Origin: Desulfosediminicola flagellatus
Lineage (GTDB): Bacteria > Desulfobacterota > Desulfobulbia > Desulfobulbales > Desulfocapsaceae
Assembly: GCF_005116655.2 (NCBI RefSeq)
Contig: NZ_CP050698.1
Location: forward strand, 2,634,501-2,698,500
DNA: 64,000 nt
Reading direction: 5' to 3'
The position numbers and the translations under genes were made by a program. How positions within the stretch are numbered: the first letter of the stretch is position 1; each line of letters starts with the position of its first letter. The notes under the pieces are model-generated. The model made no database searches and was not told the origin of the DNA. It was given only the letters and a program-made list of their open reading frames with translations. Positions 56,997 to 64,000 of the stretch are shown in pieces.

Positions 56997-58358
56997 ATGA
57001 CAAAACATAAGGAGACACTGCTGTTAGTTGATGACGAAGCACCGCATCGAACCATGTTGAAGGTTAATTTACAAAGTAACGGTTACCGGATACTTGAGGT
57101 TAGTGATGGGGATGAAGTTCTGCCTTTTCTTGCAAAAAATCGTGTAGATCTCATTCTCCTTGATCTAAAAATGAAACGGATGGATGGGATAACAACCCTC
57201 TCAGCCCTTCTACAAGCCGGTTATAGTTGCCCAGTGATCGTACTTACAGCATTTTCGTCAGTTGAAAGTGCTGTCGATGCAATGAAGAAAGGTGCTTTTG
57301 ATTATATCACAAAACCGGTTGATATTGACGAATTACGATTAACTATCGCGCGGGCATTGAATTTCCAAAACCTCAAGGAAGAAAACGAATCACTCAAAAC
57401 ACGATTGAATGACCAGTTCCAATTCAGTAATATTATCGGCAAAAGCCCTGCAATGCAGGAAATGTTTTCAACTCTCGCAATGGTCGCTCCCACCGATGCC
57501 ACAGTTCTTATCACCGGTGAATCCGGAACAGGTAAGGAATTAGTTGCCAATGCTATTCATCACAACAGTCCGCGCAATAACGGCCCGTTTATTAAGCTGA
57601 ACTGCGCCGCCCTTCACGAAAATCTACTTGAAAGTGAACTATTCGGACATGAGGCAGGATCTTTCACCGGCGCTACCAGTCGTCGTAAAGGCCGCTTCGA
57701 ATTAGCACATAAAGGCACACTATTTCTTGATGAGATCGGTGATATGAGCATCTCTACCCAGACAAAAATCCTGAGAATTCTTCAGGAGGGGGAATTTGAG
57801 CGGGTTGGGGGCACTACGACCAATACTGTAGATGTTCGTTTGCTGGCAGCAACACATAAAGATCTTGAAGCAATGATTTCCACAGGCGAATTCAGGCAGG
57901 ATCTCTTTTTTCGTCTATCCGTGGTACCAATTCACATCCCTGCGTTGCGTGAACGAAGTATTGATATCCCTGAGCTGGCCAGTTTTTTCTTAAACCATTA
58001 CGCAGCAAAAAATCGTAAGGATATTAAAGGAATTCATCCAGAAGCATTGAACCTGCTTATGCATCACACCTGGCCGGGGAATATCCGCGAACTTGAAAAC
58101 ACCCTGGAACGTGCTGTGATACTTTGTCTAGGCGAACAGATTACACCGCATGAATTACCACCACAGTTTTTCACAGGTGATATACAAACCAGACCAGCAC
58201 TACCTGCCAACAGCGAGTTTACCCTCCGCGATATGGAGCGGGAGGTTATTCGGGCTACGCTTGAAAAAAACGGCAATAATAAAAGCCTTACATCTAAGAA
58301 ACTAGGCATTGCCAGGCAGACTCTCCTGAACAAAATTAAAGAGTATAAGCTGGAATAA
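56997..58358 (+). CDS. NtrC-family sigma-54 response regulator (orphan)
   Basis: About 453 residues from the ATG at 56997 (GAAAGGA upstream). The receiver domain has the acidic pair D12-D13, phospho-acceptor Asp56 (LILLDLKM), Thr84 and Lys106 (ITKPVD). In the AAA+ domain Walker A is GESGTGKE and Walker [11 protein letters not shown]. The sigma-54 loop reads GSFTGA instead of GAFTGA. A Fis-type helix-turn-helix ends the protein ([21 protein letters not shown]). It resembles ZraR/AtoC-type regulators, but no histidine kinase is next to it. Confidence 0.95.
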   Translation: MTKHKETLLLVDDEAPHRTMLKVNLQSNGYRILEVSDGDEVLPFLAKNRVDLILLDLKMKRMDGITTLSALLQAGYSCPVIVLTAFSSVESAVDAMKKGAFDYITKPVDIDELRLTIARALNFQNLKEENESLKTRLNDQFQFSNIIGKSPAMQEMFSTLAMVAPTDATVLITGESGTGKELVANAIHHNSPRNNGPFIKLNCAALHENLLESELFGHEAGSFTGATSRRKGRFELAHKGTLFLDEIGDMSISTQTKILRILQEGEFERVGGTTTNTVDVRLLAATHKDLEAMISTGEFRQDLFFRLSVVPIHIPALRERSIDIPELASFFLNHYAAKNRKDIKGIHPEALNLLMHHTWPGNIRELENTLERAVILCLGEQITPHELPPQFFTGDIQTRPALPANSEFTLRDMEREVIRATLEKNGNNKSLTSKKLGIARQTLLNKIKEYKLE

Positions 58359-58546
58359 GGAGCAAGCACCGAACGATTTTTCAAAAAAAAAGCAGCCTAC
58401 GTCTTTTAAAAGAGCTTGGGTTGCCAGGGGGCTGTCCAAGAATGACATTTTGGTCAAACATCCTATTCTCGGATCCCCCTCCTCGGTTAATGCCAGAATA
58501 ATGTTTACAGTACCCTTCTGTACTTTTTATTCATTCCCTGAATGAC

Positions 58547-59299
58547 CTACCTTTTTACTAATCCACTGATTCGCTTCTGTGTCTCGTCGGTTATTAATAA
58601 TTCTTTAAAAACCTTAAGTTCTTCATTCACAAGATGTTCAACATCAGGCTGAGAAGCACGCATAAGTGCCTTTGTTGCAAGAAGAGAAGCTAATGGTTGC
58701 TGTAGAATTGGAGTGATATATTCTTCTGCAACTTCTACAGCCTTTCCCGGCTCTGCCACCCTATTTATCAGCCCCCAGGAATACGCTTCATCAGCGGAGA
58801 AAAAACGGCCGGTAAACAATACCTCTCTTGCCATCTTCTGACCTATTGCTCCAGGGAGAAAAACACTTGAACCACCCTCGGGGCAAACACCGAGGTTTGC
58901 AAATGGCAACCTGAACTTCGTTTTGCCAGAGGCTACAACGATGTCGCAATGCAGCAAAATTGTAGTGCCAATTCCGACTGCAACTCCTTCCACAGCCGCA
59001 ATCAAAACTTTTTTAATGTTTGCAACACAGGCAAAAATCCCCTGAACACATTCCATCACCTGTTGCTGTTTGCCTCCAACCAAATCCGACAGGTCATTCC
59101 CCGCTGTGAAAATGCCCCCTTCTCCCTGTAAAACAATAACATTGCATTCAGGAGAAGCATCTGCACTTTGCAGAGCAGATATTAGTTCTTTGTAGGTTTG
59201 AATCCTGATCGCATTCAGTTTATCGGGTCTGTTTATTGAAATTCTGGCAACCTTATTTTCAATAGTCAGGCGGATGTCCTCATACTGTTCAACGTTCAT
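58547..59299 (-). CDS. Enoyl-CoA hydratase/isomerase family protein
   Basis: A 250-residue crotonase. The start is the ATG at 59299, with GGAGG seven bases upstream; a longer frame to 59401 lacks this. Crotonase motifs: RISINRPDKLNAI, the oxyanion-hole stretch GIFTAGNDLSDL, and PFANLGVCPEGGSSVFLP with the usual Glu. The GNDL form in place of GxDL/GADI suggests a member near PaaG/isomerase types; the exact acyl-CoA substrate cannot be told. It stands alone, without other beta-oxidation genes nearby. Confidence 0.92.
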   Translation of the reverse strand: MNVEQYEDIRLTIENKVARISINRPDKLNAIRIQTYKELISALQSADASPECNVIVLQGEGGIFTAGNDLSDLVGGKQQQVMECVQGIFACVANIKKVLIAAVEGVAVGIGTTILLHCDIVVASGKTKFRLPFANLGVCPEGGSSVFLPGAIGQKMAREVLFTGRFFSADEAYSWGLINRVAEPGKAVEVAEEYITPILQQPLASLLATKALMRASQPDVEHLVNEELKVFKELLITDETQKRISGLVKR

Positions 59300-59643
59300 T
59301 GTATTCCTCCGTAATGTATGAAATTGCAGGAAACATATAAAAGAATCTGTTTTTAAAAGAGAATATCTCTGAAAACATACTTCGAATATGACAAAACGCA
59401 AACTGTTAACGTCAACGTCAACACAATTAATGTTTCAGCTGGTGCGATTTGTTCTACAATTTTTATATTCTCTCCAACCTTCGTTCCTGATGCTGTGTTC
59501 TTTACCGATCGCTACTAATACGCATTTCATTCATATTCACTGCACATTGAGCACGTACAAAGGGATAGGCGCAATGAAATGAACCTCTCGTTCAACCAGA
59601 AGGCAAATCCTGTCCTGGGAACTTATCTATTAAGGAGCATGAA
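59300..59643. other. Divergent intergenic region
   Basis: About 340 bp between the enoyl-CoA hydratase (minus) and a secreted beta-helix protein (plus). It holds an AAGGAG ribosome binding site for the latter. No other structure was recognised. Confidence 0.4.
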
Positions 59644-62109
59644 ATGAATATTTGGAGAGGAATACCTATTACAATTATTATCATGAAATTTTCTGTATTT
59701 TCTATAGCCTGTGCCCATGCAAACCCAATTAATATGATGGAGAATCGAGTGGTCTCAGATAGCACTCAGCCTATCATTTCAAATCCGGCAGTTATCTATG
59801 TGAATCAGGCCAGCAAAGCAACATCACCCGATGGATCTTCGTGGGACACAGCCTATCAAACTCTAGCAGAAGCATTGCAAAGTAACGTATCCGGTAAAGA
59901 AGAAATATGGGTTGCACAAGGCACGTATTACCCGACAGAAGAATCAGATCGTAACGCGAGCTTTACCCTTCAATCTAATATTGATGTGTATGGTGGATTC
60001 AGCGGTCATGAACAGTTCAGGCGCCAACGTAACTGGATAAAAAACATCACAATTCTCTCGGGTGAAATCGGTGACACATCTGTTATGACCGATAATGTCT
60101 ACCACGTTGTTGTCGGAGCAGATGATGCAATCCTTGACGGATTTGTAATACAGGATGGTTACGCGATTCTGGCAGAAGGTGAAACCGACAGTAGCGGCAG
60201 CCTTGTTGAAGTTCCCGCCGAGGCAGCTGCAATGGAGATCTTGCGAAGTGTAACCAATATCCGCTCATCCTCAGGAGGCGGACTGCTCAACGTTCATGCA
60301 GCCACTGCTACTAAAAATTGTATATTCCGAAACAATTACGCATCTAAAGGCGGTGCTGTCTACAATATGGTTACAACGTCATGGGACCCTGATGACATAG
60401 ACAATACGGTGGTTGAGAATACTCCGACCTTTGAAAATTGCGCTTTTGACAATAATCACGCCACTGCGCGTGGAGGCGCAGTTACCAATGATTTTTTCAC
60501 ATCATCGACATTTGTAAACTGCGTCTTTTCAAACAATACATCCAAAGCCAAGGGCGGTGCTCTTTATGCTGATATGGGTAGCCCGGTAATGCTGATGAAT
60601 GTGCTATTTCTTAAAAACGAAGCAGAACGTGGAGGTGCACTCGTCGCAGATGGCGTTTCTCCACATCGGATTGTGTATACAACCTTTATAGAAAACAGAG
60701 CATACGATATTGGTGCCGCGCTCTACCAGGGCACATATATGGGTGAACAAAATGATGGCCTGCCATATATAGGTAATGAAGTCCATCTCTATAGATCTGT
60801 TCTTATCGGCAACGAGAGTGAATCCTCAAACACCTCTATCAGCAACTGGCATGATGGCCTCGCCCTGTATGATGATGAGTCAGTAATTGAAACAGTTGAC
60901 GGAAGCCTTATTGCAAATGCCTATATCAACCCGGAATCATATGTCTCGAAAACTGACGTTGGCTGGCACCCGGGAAGGCGAGTTAATATTGAATACTGGA
61001 CCGAATTTTTCGAACAGGACGTTAACCGCACATATACAGCATTTAATTACGACACCAGGAGCCTGGATGGTATAGCCGAAGTAATTTATGTAGATCACGA
61101 TGCCGCAGGTCTGGCCGATGGTACTTCCTGGTCAAATGCATTCACCACTCTCAATGAAGCGCTCAATATCGCTACTTCAGGTTCGGAGATTTGGGTCGCA
61201 GCAGGGATATACACACCGACCAGAGGCTCAGATCGGGCCGCAACCTTTGTCATGAAGGAAGGCGTTACGATTTTAGGTGGCTTTGTCGGACTAGAAACAC
61301 ACATTGAGGATCGTGATTACGATCGTAATCCAACAATTCTCTCCGGTGATATAGGTGTACACGATGACAATTCAGACAACTCGTACCACGTACTATTTGG
61401 TGCCACAGGCGGCGTACTTGATGGCTTTATCATTCAGGACGGTAACGCAAACGGCGATTTTCACCATAGCCGTGGCGGCGGACTACTCTGCTATAATTCA
61501 GCCTCACCTGATATAATTAACAGCACATTTACAACCAACAGTGCTATTGAAGGCGGAGCAATCGCAGCCTACTCACATTCTGCCCCCACACTTATTAACT
61601 GCAATATTACCGAAAACTCAGCAGAAAAAGGCGGGGGAATGCTCTTTCGAACCGGCCCTGACAACGAAGAAGATGGAGTAAAAGTCCTGGATACCAATAT
61701 ATTTGACAACACAGCCACAGATCGTGGCGGTGCAATGTATATCGATTATGGCGCATGGCCTGGTTTTGCAGACTGCACAATTGTCGGAAACACAAGCACT
61801 GGCAATGGTGGAGCTGTCTATGTAGATAACAACTCGTCTCAACTCTCTTCAATTGAAGCACGATTTACTTCATGTGCTCTTTCGAACAACTCTTCAAATC
61901 AGCGTGGTGGTGCATTTTCAATTTACGAAGGGAATGTTTTCCTGAACAACTCAACAGTTACTGAAAATTGTGCAGAGCTTGGAGGTGGCGGTATTGCCCT
62001 TAACTATATGGGACGATTTGTTAACGTGGACGACTTGACCACCATCACAAACAACACCAGCACATCCGGTGCGACTGATATTGATGACGAAAGTATACCA
62101 GAAAGATAA
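59644..62109 (+). CDS. Secreted right-handed beta-helix protein with internal duplication
   Basis: An 821-residue protein with an N-terminal signal sequence. Two similar halves follow. Each opens with VIYV(N/D)-SPDGSSW/ADGTSW, continues with EIWVA-G-Y-PT, and has ILSGEIGD/ILSGDIGV and AILDGFVIQDG/GVLDGFIIQDG (starting near residues 48 and 480). Both lead into pectin-lyase-type repeats rich in NCxFxxNxAxxGGA, which stack into a parallel beta-helix. Cysteines recur at one face. Such proteins are exported adhesin- or polysaccharide-binding proteins. No autotransporter or anchor domain is visible at the C-terminus, so release or attachment by other means is likely. Confidence 0.85.
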   Translation: MNIWRGIPITIIIMKFSVFSIACAHANPINMMENRVVSDSTQPIISNPAVIYVNQASKATSPDGSSWDTAYQTLAEALQSNVSGKEEIWVAQGTYYPTEESDRNASFTLQSNIDVYGGFSGHEQFRRQRNWIKNITILSGEIGDTSVMTDNVYHVVVGADDAILDGFVIQDGYAILAEGETDSSGSLVEVPAEAAAMEILRSVTNIRSSSGGGLLNVHAATATKNCIFRNNYASKGGAVYNMVTTSWDPDDIDNTVVENTPTFENCAFDNNHATARGGAVTNDFFTSSTFVNCVFSNNTSKAKGGALYADMGSPVMLMNVLFLKNEAERGGALVADGVSPHRIVYTTFIENRAYDIGAALYQGTYMGEQNDGLPYIGNEVHLYRSVLIGNESESSNTSISNWHDGLALYDDESVIETVDGSLIANAYINPESYVSKTDVGWHPGRRVNIEYWTEFFEQDVNRTYTAFNYDTRSLDGIAEVIYVDHDAAGLADGTSWSNAFTTLNEALNIATSGSEIWVAAGIYTPTRGSDRAATFVMKEGVTILGGFVGLETHIEDRDYDRNPTILSGDIGVHDDNSDNSYHVLFGATGGVLDGFIIQDGNANGDFHHSRGGGLLCYNSASPDIINSTFTTNSAIEGGAIAAYSHSAPTLINCNITENSAEKGGGMLFRTGPDNEEDGVKVLDTNIFDNTATDRGGAMYIDYGAWPGFADCTIVGNTSTGNGGAVYVDNNSSQLSSIEARFTSCALSNNSSNQRGGAFSIYEGNVFLNNSTVTENCAELGGGGIALNYMGRFVNVDDLTTITNNTSTSGATDIDDESIPER

Positions 62110-62245
62110 CAAAAAGGACTGAGGTTATAGGGTTCAGGACTGAGGAAATTGCATTGAGAATACAATAAACTCCTAAAAATACTTACTCCTTTGCCTCCCT
62201 CACATTTCGATGCTGAGATTTAGGGGGGGATCATATAAATATTTT

Positions 62246-62309
62246 TTGTAACTACTTACAAGGGAAACGACTTGGTTTTATAAATCTTATTATTTGTAGC
62301 CACTTACAG
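62246..62309. promoter_or_regulatory. Two spaced operator-like palindromes
   Basis: TTGTAA-CTAC-TTACAA (62246-62261) is a perfect 6-bp palindrome. A degenerate second copy TTGTAG-CCAC-TTACAG lies 48 bp further on, so both sites face the same side only if the helix repeat allows. They are probably binding sites of a dimeric regulator; none is encoded next to them. Confidence 0.35.
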
Positions 62310-62581
62310 GGTGACGAAGATTTTCCCAAGCAGATTGGTGAAGCCTATGTCATACGTAAGCCAGGCTGATCGCGGAAATATTTGGTGCCCTGTGAGCAGT
62401 TACTATTTTTTTATCCTGCTCTCCCCTACTTCCATAATTCCTCCCTATTTGCTGCTAAATTCATCGCTATAACTCAAAGCATCAAAGCAAAACATCGCAT
62501 TTGATCTCGAAATGAAAAATCGTATCAAAAAAATAAACACAATCTGTACAGTTATACGAAAAATGATCCGGCATGTCAGGG

Positions 62582-62630
62582 CCCTCGGTACCGCCTTTCT
62601 TCTCCCCCTCTCTCTCTCAGGTACCGAGGG
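62582..62630 (+). other. Long-loop inverted repeat upstream of the lipoprotein
   Basis: CCCTCGGTACC (62582-62592) and GGTACCGAGGG (62620-62630) are perfect complements; the 27-nt loop is almost entirely C and T. It lies 60 bp before the lipoprotein start. It could be a leader structure or a terminator lacking its T run. Confidence 0.45.
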
Positions 62631-62690
62631 TCCTCGATACGGAAATAAACCAGCTCAAAAACTGAGTCAGTATGTATAAGGAATGCACCA

Positions 62691-63056
62691 ATGAATAAAC
62701 ACACTTTAGCCAAACTCGTCTGGCCACTTTTTTTACTTGCTTCAATTCAATTAGCAGGCTGTGCCACGAATAGCAATCAGGACAACTCGCGTGATCAACA
62801 GGGGCCACCCTCTATGGGCGGCCGAGGCGGTATGCATCAGGGTCCTCCTTCGGGAAATCGTGATAATCAAAATGACAAGCAGGAAGATCGCGAACCTCCG
62901 GAAGAGGCATTTACAGCATGTGAAGGCAAACAGGTTGGAGACAACGTTGAATTTACCACTTCTAATGGTCAACTGCTTCAGGCAACCTGTCAGGATTACA
63001 ACGATCATCTGGTCGCTATGCCGGTAAATAAAGATAGCAACAGAATCCACCGTTAA
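62691..63056 (+). CDS. Small lipoprotein of unknown function
   Basis: A 121-residue protein with a signal peptide and lipobox LAGC (Cys24). The mature part has a Gly/Pro/Asn/Gln-rich low-complexity stretch (about 35-70) and then a short domain with two cysteines (TACEGKQVGDNVEF, then QATCQDY), which could form a disulfide. It sits 17 bp before a DUF6515/SH3 gene and is probably co-transcribed. The role is unknown. Confidence 0.75.
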   Translation: MNKHTLAKLVWPLFLLASIQLAGCATNSNQDNSRDQQGPPSMGGRGGMHQGPPSGNRDNQNDKQEDREPPEEAFTACEGKQVGDNVEFTTSNGQLLQATCQDYNDHLVAMPVNKDSNRIHR

Positions 63057-63073
63057 CAAAAAGGTCAGACACA

Positions 63074-63694
63074 ATGACAACACAAAGGAATACAAAGAAA
63101 CGTGTATTTAACATACGCCATCCACTGATTATCACTACTTCAACACTTATGCTTGCTCTGACTACCGTTACCCCTACGACTGTTATGGCACGCCCTCCCG
63201 GTTTTCAGATGAGGCAGCTGCCTCTAGGTCACCATATAGTGCATGTAGGATCACTGGTTTTCTATTTCCTTGATGGTGTATTTTTCAGGAGAGCTCCTCA
63301 TGGTTTTGTTGTTGCACCAGCCCCAATTGGCGCGGTTGTACTGACTATTCCACCAGAGTCGCTCCGTGTAACGGCAGACAAGACGGTCTTCTTTACCTAT
63401 GACGGGGTGTATTATCAAAAAGTCCCTGAGGGATATATGGTAGTCGAACGCCCCTCAAAGCCGCATGCTCCCCTCATCGCAAAGGGTACTCAAATTCGTG
63501 TTGCTGTTGATATTCTTAACGTTCGCTCAGGGCCTGGCCTTGAACATTCTGTAGTCAGACATGTTAAGCACGGAGAAATACTCACCATTGAAGCATCGCA
63601 GATAGATTGGGCTTTTGTAAAACTGCCCGACTCATCATTTGGCTGGATTAAATTGAAATATGCTATTCCAGTAGAACCCGCTGCAATGGGTTAA
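63074..63694 (+). CDS. DUF6515-like secreted protein with C-terminal SH3 domain
   Basis: A 206-residue protein with a signal peptide (cleavage near VMARPP). The middle has two YxxxGV(F/Y)(F/Y)-type repeats (FYFLDGVFFRRAPHGFVVV-like and FTYDGVYYQKVPEGYMVV) typical of the DUF6515 group. The end is a bacterial SH3 domain (LNVRSGPGLEHSVVRHVKHGE, then GWIKLKY), often a peptidoglycan-binding module. It is therefore likely a periplasmic envelope protein, paired with the lipoprotein upstream. Confidence 0.82.
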   Translation: MTTQRNTKKRVFNIRHPLIITTSTLMLALTTVTPTTVMARPPGFQMRQLPLGHHIVHVGSLVFYFLDGVFFRRAPHGFVVAPAPIGAVVLTIPPESLRVTADKTVFFTYDGVYYQKVPEGYMVVERPSKPHAPLIAKGTQIRVAVDILNVRSGPGLEHSVVRHVKHGEILTIEASQIDWAFVKLPDSSFGWIKLKYAIPVEPAAMG

Positions 63695-64000
63695 AACAAA
63701 CCTGCCAAATTTCCCGGTATCTTCCTTGATTTCACCATCTCAGGTGCCGGGGAGTTTGGTTAGGTTGTACGTAATACATGTCGATTTGACGGCAAACCTT
63801 ACATTACACAATGTTCACAATGATATGTAATCACATCATATTGCATATTCGATTAGGCTGCACTGTCCGTAACCTGAAAATGAGGTGCTATATGATAGAT
63901 TGTGTGTTGCGGGCATCAGCGCTGATGATCGCAATCTGGATAGTCTAACTGCCTGTTATTTTTTATAGTAATAACAAACAACATAACTCTAACTAAGCAA
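63695..64000. other. Right-edge intergenic region
   Basis: About 300 bp with no supported gene. A perfect 14-bp palindrome CATCAGCGCTGATG lies at 63914-63927, inside an 18-codon ORF that is too short to accept. Confidence 0.4.

Larger units (their letters stand above)
62110..62690. other. Intergenic region with palindromes and a long hairpin
   Basis: About 580 bp. It contains two related operator-like palindromes (62246-62261 and 62294-62309) and an 11-bp inverted repeat with a pyrimidine-rich loop (62582-62630), listed separately. No ORF is supported. Confidence 0.5.

Noticed and set aside
1..64000. CRISPR array, prophage structural genes or integrase
   Set aside because: No regularly spaced direct repeats, cas genes, capsid/tail genes or tyrosine/serine integrase were found in the window.

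Overview
The window looks like chromosome of a Gram-negative anaerobe or facultative anaerobe, most likely Desulfobacterota (Desulfobulbales-like). This is an inference from the gene set: a YeiH-type exporter with a long insert, two EFR1 flavodoxin/ferredoxins, several sigma-54 activators, a SpoIIE-type phosphatase, a RAYT transposase and a GNAT-nitrilase fusion. No rRNA or complete tRNA is present to confirm it.

Layout. 0-13.2 kb: the 3' end of an arginase/agmatinase-family gene, a YeiH-family exporter with two small membrane proteins, a chemoreceptor, a decayed sigma-54 activator remnant, an EFR1 protein, DUF2062, a tandem universal stress protein, a CNNM/DUF21 protein, MgtE and a second Usp. 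13.8-24.5 kb: a complete urea island, urtABCDE (ABC importer) followed by ureDABCEFG, all on one strand with short spacings or overlaps. The active-site residues of UreC are all present. 24.8-33.9 kb: a second EFR1 protein, a RAYT, two different MITE-like repeats, a SpoIIE-type phosphatase, a sigma-54 activator, a LysW-like zinc-ribbon protein behind a sigma-54-like promoter, and a large MscS channel.

34.0-44.8 kb is an accessory region. It opens with a 5' tRNA-Leu fragment joined to a glycosidase-like gene remnant. It then carries a lipoprotein trypsin-like protease with a C-terminal SHOCT-like tail, a small ORF, a coupled pair of unknown genes and a 5'-truncated protein with family-A-polymerase-like motifs. 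It closes with an IS3-family element that is itself split by an IS21-family element (6-bp target duplication). The far IS3 end truncates an oxidoreductase gene behind a frameshifted tetR gene.

44.8-64 kb: CorA, NhaA, an unknown winged-helix-ended protein with MscS and a second MgtE, a GNAT-nitrilase fusion, a coupled AstE-like/RimK/RimB-like operon, an orphan NtrC-type regulator, an enoyl-CoA hydratase, a duplicated beta-helix surface protein, a small lipoprotein and a DUF6515/SH3 protein.

Functional themes are urea capture and hydrolysis (possibly fed by the arginase-family enzyme at the left edge), an unusual density of Mg2+ and osmotic-stress membrane proteins (CNNM, two MgtE, CorA, NhaA, two MscS, two Usp), and repeated insertion and decay by mobile elements. 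The best candidates for something undescribed are the LysW-like gene under a sigma-54 activator, the 143-bp repeat family near the RAYT, the tRNA-Leu/glycosidase junction, and the protease/unknown-pair/polymerase-like accessory genes.
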